A DNA stretch of 20,323 bases from a virus. Shown here in pieces: positions 7,900 through 13,380 of the stretch. The notes under the pieces are model-generated. The model saw nothing but the letters and a program-made list of their open reading frames with translations, searched no databases and was not told where the DNA came from. Location: positions 1 through 20,323 of the IMG/VR virus record IMGVR_UViG_3300034374_006306. One strand, 5' to 3'. The translations under genes and the position numbers were made by a program. Position 1 is the first letter of the stretch, and every line of letters starts with the position of its first letter.

Positions 7900-7903
7900 G
7901 ATA
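7894..7903 (-). promoter_or_regulatory. Bacteroidetes-type promoter element before the tail genes
   Basis: TATCTTTGCA on the minus strand fits the Bacteroidetes -7 consensus TAnnTTTG exactly. It follows two terminators and precedes the tail chaperone start, where a new promoter is needed. No good TTTG box is visible 19-21 bases upstream, so the call rests on the -7 element and position. The predicted leader is only about 10 bases. Confidence 0.5.
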
Positions 7904-7904
7904 G

Positions 7905-7923
7905 AAAAAGGGGCGTGTGCCCC
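7905..7923 (-). terminator. Rho-independent terminator (second of a tandem pair)
   Basis: On the minus strand GGGGC, loop ACAC, GCCCC is followed by TTTTT. It lies just downstream of another terminator and just upstream of the tail promoter, separating the packaging transcript from the tail transcript. Confidence 0.6.
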
Positions 7924-7931
7924 CTTAAACG

Positions 7932-7951
7932 AAAAAAGCCCCCGGAGGGGC
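7932..7951 (-). terminator. Rho-independent terminator (first of a tandem pair)
   Basis: On the minus strand GCCCC, a short TCCG-type loop and GGGGC are followed by TTTTTT. It begins about 12 bases after the stop of the 112-aa gene and is the most convincing terminator in the window. Confidence 0.75.
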
Positions 7952-7962
7952 GTTGTGTTCTT

Positions 7963-8301
7963 TTACTGCTTGCGCTTCCAGTTAGGGACGTGCAGCTTGT
8001 ATCCGGTGGTGAGTGCCTTGAACTTGTCCTTCTTGGAGGCAACGATGTACGCGCTCACGTGCTCCTTTGGGAACTCTGCGACGATCTGGCGACGAATCTC
8101 TGCCCACTCCTCGCGTGCTGCATACATCTCGGCCTTGTCGTAGTTGCCCTGCTTGTAAAGCTCGCCCTGCTTCTTGCTTGATTCAATCTCTGCCTCGATG
8201 AGCACCTTTGCCTTCGCCTCCTCAACGCTCATGCCTTCCATGATGAGCTCACAAACTGCGATGCTGTAGTCGTTGTCGATGAAGTTGATTTCGTTGGTCA
8301 T
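7963..8301 (-). CDS. Hypothetical protein, 112 aa, with its own promoter and terminator
   Basis: The ATG at 8301 (MTNEINFIDNDYSIAVCEL) is chosen over an in-frame ATG at 8334 because a good promoter (-7 element at 8324-8331) would start RNA downstream of 8334. The protein is mostly helical and charged: EGMSVEEAKAKVLIEAEIE, a YKQGNYDKAEMYAAREEW segment and a basic end (VPNWKRKQ). I do not recognise a family. A strong promoter before it and tandem terminators behind it make it a single-gene transcription unit between the large terminase gene and the tail block. It might be an abundant or separately timed product, such as a regulator or scaffold-like protein; that is speculation. Confidence 0.7.
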   Translation of the reverse strand: MTNEINFIDNDYSIAVCELIMEGMSVEEAKAKVLIEAEIESSKKQGELYKQGNYDKAEMYAAREEWAEIRRQIVAEFPKEHVSAYIVASKKDKFKALTTGYKLHVPNWKRKQ

Positions 8302-8323
8302 GTTTTCTGCTTGTTTGATGGTG

Positions 8324-8354
8324 CTAATATACAACCGTTATCAACATCACCAAA
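8324..8354 (-). promoter_or_regulatory. Promoter of Bacteroidetes type (TTTG-N19-TATATTAG)
   Basis: On the minus strand TTTG (8351-8354) is separated by 19 bases from TATATTAG (8324-8331), one mismatch from the TTTG-N19/21-TAnnTTTG consensus. It lies between the large terminase stop and the 112-aa gene. The spacer contains TGTTGATAA, one base from a DnaA-box core. Confidence 0.65.
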
Positions 8355-8371
8355 TAAATCACAAAGTTTTT

Positions 8372-9523
8372 TTACCGCAGATGATATTTGCCGTGGTTCG
8401 GCTTGCCCACCTTTGAGAAGATCGCGTATCTCGTCGCGTCGATGGCGTGGTTGAATGCATCGACGGGCTTGTTCAGGTTGCGCCCGTCCTTGTCCTTCGT
8501 CCACTTGTAGTTCCGCAGCTCCTTTATGAGGTTGGTGCTCGAGGGGTCGACGTGCAGCTTGAAGGTCTTCATCAACTGGATGCCCGCGTTCACGCTGTCC
8601 TTCCCTTTGTCTGCGGGGCGCACGTTCCACCCCATGCGTCGCAGCTCCTCGATGCTCTTCGGCTCTGCGCTGTCGCAGTAGATGATGTCGCGCCTGTCGA
8701 TGTTGAGGTTCTTCAGCTCGCGCCCGATGTCTTGGTTGGTCATGTCGGTGCGGTATATGCGCTCCTTGATCCAAACGTCATCCCCCTGCGCCCACACCTC
8801 AACGAACGCGGTCGGGTCATTCGTGAAGCCGAAGTCCATGCCCATGCTCATCAGCTTCGCCTCCTTCGGGATTGGCTGCTCGTCGAATGTGAAGACGTTG
8901 TCCCTGCTGATCGCCCTCTCCCCGAGGCCGTACACTTGCCACGCTTGGGGGTCGGTATCCTTGAGCCGTTCGATGCGCTGAATGGTGAGGGCATCGAGGA
9001 AGGGGTTGTTTCGGTATGTGGACTTGATGAAGTGCGCCCGAGGGATCACGTCTTCATAAAGCCAGTGATATTCGTCCGACGGGTTGAAATCGATGTATAT
9101 CTGCTCGGTGGTTCGGAGCTCGAGCTGAAGGAAGTCCTCCTTCGCCAGTTCGTTCGCCTCGTTGCAAAAGAGGATGTGTCTCTTCGCTCCTCTCTTCTTC
9201 TGGGGGTCGTCCATCCCCATAAATTCGAAGCGGTTGCCGTTGATGAAGTAGATGTTGTCGCTCTTGTTGTGGAGGCTTTGGTCGTACATTCCCGCCTTCT
9301 CCAGTATCTCGAAGAAGTCGCGCATGGCTGTGGAGCGCAAGCTCTTGAGGGTCTTCCTTGCGATGGTGAACGTCTTGCCTGTGGTCTGGTGGGCTTTGAT
9401 GATGAGCACCTGCAAGATGCTGTACGTCTTCCCCGATCGGCTGCCGCCCTGATTGACGACGATGCTGTCGGTGGCCTCGAGGTTCTTCCTGAACAGGCCG
9501 GACGTCTCAAGGCGTGCTTTCAA
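8372..9523 (-). CDS. terL: Terminase large subunit (ATPase and nuclease), 383 aa
   Basis: This is the motor that cuts and packages phage DNA into the prohead. The Walker A motif QGGSRSGKT is at 25-33, Walker B ILFCNE at 117-122, and a coupling-type IDFNPSDEYHW at 144-154. The RNase H-fold nuclease shows MGMDFGFTNDP with Asp230, IYCDSAEPKSIEEL with Asp284, and HAIDATRYA with Asp362. Length and motif order fit the Terminase_3/PBSX-like family. The start is a TTG overlapping the small-subunit stop by 4 bases; an in-frame stop lies right before it and no other start precedes Walker A. Unusually, portal and capsid genes do not follow; a 112-aa gene and then tail genes do. Confidence 0.93.
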   Translation of the reverse strand: MKARLETSGLFRKNLEATDSIVVNQGGSRSGKTYSILQVLIIKAHQTTGKTFTIARKTLKSLRSTAMRDFFEILEKAGMYDQSLHNKSDNIYFINGNRFEFMGMDDPQKKRGAKRHILFCNEANELAKEDFLQLELRTTEQIYIDFNPSDEYHWLYEDVIPRAHFIKSTYRNNPFLDALTIQRIERLKDTDPQAWQVYGLGERAISRDNVFTFDEQPIPKEAKLMSMGMDFGFTNDPTAFVEVWAQGDDVWIKERIYRTDMTNQDIGRELKNLNIDRRDIIYCDSAEPKSIEELRRMGWNVRPADKGKDSVNAGIQLMKTFKLHVDPSSTNLIKELRNYKWTKDKDGRNLNKPVDAFNHAIDATRYAIFSKVGKPNHGKYHLR

Positions 9524-9849
9524 AAGTCATCGGCCTCTCTGATGACGATTTCGATCTCGTCGATTTTACTCACCTCCTGCTGTATCTGCTGCAATGGTTG
9601 TCCGTAGGCTGAATCGAGCAGGGCTTTGTAGGCTGCGACATCTCCGTCGCGTGCTTTCTTGATGATGGCGAGCGTCATGATGTCCTGCTGCTCGAGCTTC
9701 TCCTTCTCCCCTGTGATTGGGTTGGTGATGTACTGGCTCACCTCGAGCCACTCGCGGGCGATGGTGCTGCGGTTGCGTGAGCCCTTCGGTCGTCCGTTGG
9801 GGTTGCCGCTCTCTCCCTTTTTGAAGGGCTTTAGGTTCTCTTTTCCCAC
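9520..9849 (-). CDS. terS: Putative terminase small subunit (DUF5681-like), 109 aa
   Basis: The protein is expected to recognise the phage DNA for packaging. It starts with FKKGESGNPNGRPKGSRNRS (about 9-28), the hallmark of DUF5681-like proteins often found directly before large terminase genes, and continues with helices (DIMTLAIIKKARDGDVAAYK) and a C-terminal coiled coil of the kind that makes small terminases oligomerise. The start is a GTG 5 bases after the TET-like gene stop. The end overlaps the large subunit gene by 4 bases. The role is assigned from context and the N-terminal motif; a homing or regulatory protein is less likely. Confidence 0.75.
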   Translation of the reverse strand: MGKENLKPFKKGESGNPNGRPKGSRNRSTIAREWLEVSQYITNPITGEKEKLEQQDIMTLAIIKKARDGDVAAYKALLDSAYGQPLQQIQQEVSKIDEIEIVIREADDF

Positions 9850-9854
9850 TGTTC

Positions 9855-10637
9855 TTACTCTGTTTTGTTGGCAAATGCTTTCAAGGGGTAAAAGATCAGG
9901 CTGTTCCTGTACCCGTCCTCAAAAGTTGGCTCAATGGGCGTGACCCCATGAACATTTCTCCACGCCGGATAGACGAGTATTGAGTTGTCGCATTGATCAA
10001 TCGTAGCGTCATAGTCAGGTACATGAAGGTTGCCCCCTCTGCTGTTTCTTCTTTTGGTGATGATGACGTTCACCGCGCCCTTTATGTTGCCTGTGTCTCG
10101 GTGATATGGTGCGCTGATATTGTAGTTGCTGATCGAGGAGGTGAACAGGCTGCCAAATTTCCATTGATCCGGCACGGCTTGAAAGAGTTGCTTTTGTCTT
10201 TGATGTTGTTCTGGCAGTATCTCTTGCATGAGTTTCTCGCTCTCGCGTGCAAGCAACAGCATGGCTTTGATGAATGTCTGGGCAGACTTCACTTGATGGA
10301 CGCTGCTTCTTGTAGGGTATGGCCGCTTCATGTGTGGCTTCGGCGCTACGCTTCCCAATATTGTCGAAAACTGACTGACCCATTCTTGCCCTCTGCTTTT
10401 AGCCTGCTTCTCTGTTCCGCGATTCATTCTGGATTTTGGGACTTTGTCGCTTCTAAATTCGTTGTCTGCTATTTCAGCGAGTTTCACAGCCTTCTCGGGC
10501 ATGCGCCTCAAAAAGAATCCGATCGCCTCGCCACCTTCGTAAAAAACACAATCCTCGGTGATGTTTGGCTCAATGCGCAGGGCCTTGTCTCCTATTTTCG
10601 TAGAGTGCTCCCTGTGCTTCAATTCAATCTTTTGCAT
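9855..10637 (-). CDS. TET/JBP-like 2-oxoglutarate/Fe(II) dioxygenase, 260 aa
   Basis: Predicted to oxidise the methyl group of 5-methylcytosine (or thymine) in DNA using Fe(II), O2 and 2-oxoglutarate. The C-terminal half has the double-stranded beta-helix signature: iron ligands His179 and Asp181 in YHRDTGN, a GGNLHVPDYD segment (201-210), distal His230 in RNVHGVTPIEP, and 2-oxoglutarate-binding Arg244 in YRNSLIFYPLK. Spacing and wording closely follow eukaryotic and phage TET enzymes (HRD..N; LHATTP; R-SLVFY). The N-terminal ~160 residues are not recognised and may bind DNA. ATG 10637 is chosen over 10688 and 10649 because it overlaps the FkbM gene stop by only 14 bases. The gene sits between an FkbM-type methyltransferase and the terminase, in DNA of lower G+C than its flanks. 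Base specificity cannot be read from the sequence. Confidence 0.82.
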   Translation of the reverse strand: MQKIELKHREHSTKIGDKALRIEPNITEDCVFYEGGEAIGFFLRRMPEKAVKLAEIADNEFRSDKVPKSRMNRGTEKQAKSRGQEWVSQFSTILGSVAPKPHMKRPYPTRSSVHQVKSAQTFIKAMLLLARESEKLMQEILPEQHQRQKQLFQAVPDQWKFGSLFTSSISNYNISAPYHRDTGNIKGAVNVIITKRRNSRGGNLHVPDYDATIDQCDNSILVYPAWRNVHGVTPIEPTFEDGYRNSLIFYPLKAFANKTE

Positions 10638-11316
10638 GACAGAAAACATTTGTGCATGCCGGAAACCAAGATTTCTGCCAAGTGTCATAATCTCTCGTCT
10701 TTATTCTGGCGGTGTTCCCGATGCTTGCAATTTTGTATTGTTCAGAAAGTTTGTCCATGACGTTCCAAAACCTCGGCAAACTAGGGTCGATGTCAAAAGA
10801 CCATTCAAAGACTAATTTTTTGAATTTGCGCGTGGTGCTTTCCAAAATCGGCATTTCAGCGCCTTCAATATCCATCTTCACGCAGGCTCCATCAGGAACG
10901 ACCTCGTCAAAATTGACGCAATCTACCTTCAGTCCTTTGCCGTTCCAGTTTTTGAACATGGAGTTGCGCCATACATTACCATTGTTGCCGACATAAAGTT
11001 TGGCCCGTTTGGTTTCATTGTGAACCAATCCCGCGCAGACAATATCAGCTTCAAAGTTGTTCAGCTTCAAGTTCTTTTCTATCATCTTGCAGTTGTAAGG
11101 GTCGGGTTCATAGACAGTCACCCTCGCCCCTTTGGAACATGCGAGAAGGGCAAAGGCTCCGACATTGCCACCGCAATCAATCCAATGCTCACCTTTCCTT
11201 ATCTTGTTTCCTTTTTTTTGGTACACATCACGTACGACTACCTCCTCAAAGGTCTTCATGTCGCTTGTCTCTCTCCTCGCAATAAATTTGATGCCGTTGT
11301 GCTCCGTTGTCTTCAT
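10624..11316 (-). CDS. FkbM-family SAM-dependent methyltransferase, 230 aa
   Basis: The family usually O-methylates hydroxyl groups. Motif I reads HWIDCGGNVGAFALLA (43-58), followed by the acidic strand VYEPDPYNCKMIEKNL (67-83) and the FkbM hallmark VKMDIEGAEMPIL (about 146-158). The length fits a single-domain enzyme without extra domains. ATG 11316 overlaps the ParB-fold gene stop by 4 bases, and the gene's end overlaps the dioxygenase start by 14, so the three are translationally coupled. Context suggests the substrate is the product of the dioxygenase, for example a hydroxymethylated base, rather than a small metabolite; a sugar or lipid substrate cannot be excluded. Base composition is visibly more AT-rich than the flanking terminase and replication genes. 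Confidence 0.85.
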   Translation of the reverse strand: MKTTEHNGIKFIARRETSDMKTFEEVVVRDVYQKKGNKIRKGEHWIDCGGNVGAFALLACSKGARVTVYEPDPYNCKMIEKNLKLNNFEADIVCAGLVHNETKRAKLYVGNNGNVWRNSMFKNWNGKGLKVDCVNFDEVVPDGACVKMDIEGAEMPILESTTRKFKKLVFEWSFDIDPSLPRFWNVMDKLSEQYKIASIGNTARIKTRDYDTWQKSWFPACTNVFCHAKD

Positions 11317-11885
11317 ATTTTACCCTTCTCTGATTTCAAGAAGTCCAAAATCATTTTGCCGACATAGGCGTCTTGCTCTCTCCAGAATTTCACAATCTCA
11401 AAGGCTTCTTCATAGTGCTCGGGCTCAAATTCAATCTGAATCGCCTTTTTGACGCCGAGGGCCATATCTTCGATTTGATCGTCCACTTCATCCTCGTCAT
11501 CCAAAAGCGAGTAGTCTAAATCCTCATTGGGCTGCCACACATCCAAACCCCAGTCTCCCAGCTCTTCCTCATCCCACTCGTTGGCGAGGGCATCCCAATC
11601 CCATTCCCCGAAGCCGACGTTGTCCTTGATGATGAACTGCCGCTGCTTCACTTCATCCCATGATGCGATATAGACGGGAGCTTCTTCCACCCCTGCCTCG
11701 CGGAGTGCCTTCAGCCTCATGTTGCCACCCAAGACCACCATGTCGGGGTTGACTACGACCGGGCGAGCCTCGAGCATCTCGGGGAACTCCTTGATGGACT
11801 TCACGAGCTTCTTGAACTTTCCGTCCCGAATGATTCGCGGGTTGTTCGGGTTGGCTTTGATTTTGTTGAGCTTTATTCTTTCCAT
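11313..11885 (-). CDS. ParB/Srx-fold protein, 190 aa (upstream of the modification and terminase genes)
   Basis: The N-terminal domain has the ParB-fold pattern IKANPNNPR (9-17), VVVNPDMVVLGGNMRLKAL (43-61, with the nucleotide-binding-type GGNMR at 53-57) and APVYIASW. An acidic linker (about 115-140, rich in Asp/Glu) leads to a C-terminal helical domain (EFEPEHYEEAFEIVKFW). Phage proteins of this form usually sit close to terminase genes; proposed roles include nuclease or nucleotide-dependent activity on DNA, and ParB-fold proteins have been proposed as partners in DNA base modification. It overlaps the FkbM gene by 4 bases. It is one of two ParB-fold proteins in the window; the other is at 16523-17335. 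Confidence 0.85.
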   Translation of the reverse strand: MERIKLNKIKANPNNPRIIRDGKFKKLVKSIKEFPEMLEARPVVVNPDMVVLGGNMRLKALREAGVEEAPVYIASWDEVKQRQFIIKDNVGFGEWDWDALANEWDEEELGDWGLDVWQPNEDLDYSLLDDEDEVDDQIEDMALGVKKAIQIEFEPEHYEEAFEIVKFWREQDAYVGKMILDFLKSEKGKI

Positions 11886-11888
11886 TCT

Positions 11889-12278
11889 TTAGGGCTGTTT
11901 TGTTGTGGTCTTTCCATAGGTGTCAAAAATGCGGTCGATGTCTCTGATCCACTCGTTCCACTTCTTGGGCGAACAGGTGCAGGGCTTTGTGAATTTGTGG
12001 TGGAAGAGGTCGGAGTGCATCCGCGCCACCATCTCCTGCTCTGGGCTTGTGATCTTGTGCCCTCTGTTCTCCTTGAAGTCCTGCCAGACGGAGTGCTGTG
12101 CTCTGTTCATGCAGGCGGGCTTCTGGTAGGGGAAGAGCTCGTTCAGAATCTCCTTGCGCTTGTCGCAGCCGCAGTCGATGCCCGTGGCCTTCGTGAAGCG
12201 TTTGATCACTTGCTTGATCCCCGTTGCCTCTGTGAACTTTTCGATCGAATCTCCGAGTCCGGCTGATTTGTTATCCAT
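11889..12278 (-). CDS. Conserved phage protein with Cys motifs, 129 aa
   Basis: MDNKSAGLGDSIEKFTEATG, then GIDCGCDKRKEILNELFPY (about 33-51) and a later CTCSP pair match a family I recall from Bacteroidetes phages (GLGD..E..T.ATGI...C.CD.R...LN.LFPY). Function is unknown. The Cys pairs (CGC and CTC) suggest a metal site. The gene lies 3 bases before the ParB-fold gene start and overlaps the upstream gene by 73 bases in another frame; the conserved start sequence argues that the ATG at 12278 is right. Confidence 0.72.
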   Translation of the reverse strand: MDNKSAGLGDSIEKFTEATGIKQVIKRFTKATGIDCGCDKRKEILNELFPYQKPACMNRAQHSVWQDFKENRGHKITSPEQEMVARMHSDLFHHKFTKPCTCSPKKWNEWIRDIDRIFDTYGKTTTKQP

Positions 12279-12592
12279 GCTTTTCTTGATGTGAAAAAGT
12301 AATCAATGGCTTCGACCTTCTTGCCCTCTTCGATGAGGTCGTGGAGGTGGTGCACCCTTGAGAGCTCAAAGTTATCAATTCGGGAGCGAACGTGCTCCTT
12401 AAACTCCTCAAACGAGACAGGTGCGCCCGAGTTGGCGATGCGCCTGATCTTGTACTCCTCGGGTGTGAACATCTTCCAAAACTTTCGGGCGGTCTTCGCG
12501 CAGATGAGGTAAGCCTGCATCTTGTTGGCCTCCTCCCTTGCGTAGAAGTCCAGACGCTTGCCGACGGGTCGCTCGTTCTCGAAGGTTGCCAT
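12206..12592 (-). CDS. Hypothetical protein, 128 aa
   Basis: The ATG at 12592 follows the DnaA-like gene stop without a gap (TAAATG). The first ~105 residues look like real protein: helical, with KMQAYLICAKTARKFWKMF, EEYKIRRIANSGAP and EFKEHVRSRIDNFELSR. The last 23 codons overlap the next gene and give a Ser/Arg/Gln-rich tail (SKSSQRQRGSSK) that is probably just tolerated read-through of the overlap. No family recognised. Position in the replication-to-packaging transition offers no firm clue. Confidence 0.65.
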   Translation of the reverse strand: MATFENERPVGKRLDFYAREEANKMQAYLICAKTARKFWKMFTPEEYKIRRIANSGAPVSFEEFKEHVRSRIDNFELSRVHHLHDLIEEGKKVEAIDYFFTSRKAWITNQPDSEIRSKSSQRQRGSSK

Positions 12593-13021
12593 TTATGCCT
12601 TCTTCATCTCGTAGAGGAACTGGAGCATCTCCACGCCCCACCCGTGCTCGTCGTATGCCTCGTTCGCCTTGTCCACGAAGTCGCGCCATTGCTGCGCGTC
12701 GCCTGTGACCATCTCATACCTGAACGCGCTGACGAGCTTGTCGAACTTGAACTTGTACTTCGCGTCCGTCTTCATCAGGTCGTCGTGCAAATTGCGGTAG
12801 TGGATGATGGTCGCGTGGTCTTTGTTCAGGAAGCGGGCGATCTCGGAGAGCGTGAGCCCTTCCTTCAGGAGGAGCTTGCTGATCATCATCCGCGCCTCGA
12901 CGATGTGCCTCTTGCGCGTCTTCATCACCACCTCCTCGGGCGGGATGTCGTCCTGCTCGCACTTGACCCGAAGGGCGAAGTGGAAGAGCTGCTTGTCTGT
13001 GAATTTCTCGCTGATGTTCAT
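12593..13021 (-). CDS. DnaA domain IV-like DNA-binding protein, 142 aa
   Basis: Residues about 35-83 read as the DnaA C-terminal DNA-binding domain: KTRKRHIVEARMMISKLL, then TLSEIARFLNKDHATIIHY, matching the DnaA pattern (..R..R.IV.AR...MYL.......S..EIG..FG.RDHTTV.HA). The AAA+ ATPase domain of DnaA is absent, so the protein can probably bind DnaA boxes but not open an origin. Possible roles are recruiting the host replisome to a phage origin or blocking host initiation. ATG 13021 overlaps the VRR-NUC stop by 4 bases; a longer open frame upstream is an out-of-frame reading of that nuclease gene. Confidence 0.8.
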   Translation of the reverse strand: MNISEKFTDKQLFHFALRVKCEQDDIPPEEVVMKTRKRHIVEARMMISKLLLKEGLTLSEIARFLNKDHATIIHYRNLHDDLMKTDAKYKFKFDKLVSAFRYEMVTGDAQQWRDFVDKANEAYDEHGWGVEMLQFLYEMKKA

Positions 13022-13380
13022 GCTTTCGTGTGTTGGTTTAGGTAATCGTTGACAATGTTCTGAAACTCCTCGACCGATCTGGCGAGGGCGTAAATATAGC
13101 CATGCGCCTCGACATGGGTCTGCCACGCCTTCTGATGGTCGGTCTGCCTGCCCTTTGGTGTCTTCATCTCGATACACAGGCCGTGGAAGTCGTGCGAGGG
13201 GATCAGAAGGATGAGGTCGGAGACTCCGGCCACCACGCCCTCGAGCTTCATGCGCTTCGCTGTGGAGATGTTGCGGAAGCCTCCGTTCGGGACAGAGAAG
13301 AGGAGCTTGCGATGCTGCGGGTACTGCATCCGAAACCATTTCACGCAGGCCATCTGAAGGCGGCTTTCATCTTGTTTCAT
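13018..13380 (-). CDS. VRR-NUC domain nuclease, 120 aa
   Basis: Stand-alone VRR-NUC proteins are PD-(D/E)XK nucleases of phages, active on branched or structured DNA. Visible here: Glu5, a VPNGGFRN segment (30-37), KLEGVVAGVSDL with Asp55, the core IEMKTPKG with Glu71 and Lys73, and Gln83 in DHQKAW, followed by YIYALARSVEEF. All expected catalytic positions are present and the length is typical. The gene overlaps the methyltransferase by 14 bases upstream and the DnaA-like gene by 4 bases downstream. It likely acts in recombination or in resolving replication intermediates. Confidence 0.9.
   Translation of the reverse strand: MKQDESRLQMACVKWFRMQYPQHRKLLFSVPNGGFRNISTAKRMKLEGVVAGVSDLILLIPSHDFHGLCIEMKTPKGRQTDHQKAWQTHVEAHGYIYALARSVEEFQNIVNDYLNQHTKA

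Noticed and set aside
8447-9607. Long plus-strand open frame (386 codons) opposite the large terminase gene
   Set aside because: It is antisense to a gene with clear Walker and nuclease motifs, is Val/Leu/Asp-rich as expected from the complement of that frame, and has no family pattern or promoter.
11209-11220. A-run in the FkbM gene as a slippery site
   Set aside because: The -1 frame meets a stop within about ten codons and motif I, which follows in frame 0, is intact.
12206-12278. The 73-base overlap as a programmed frameshift joining the 128-aa and 129-aa proteins
   Set aside because: No good slippery heptamer is present in the right phase, and the downstream protein starts with a conserved-looking N-terminus at its own ATG.
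13022-13339. N-terminal extension of the DnaA-like protein
   Set aside because: The extension is an out-of-frame reading of the VRR-NUC gene, rich in Pro/Arg, and the ATG at 13021 is coupled to that gene's stop.
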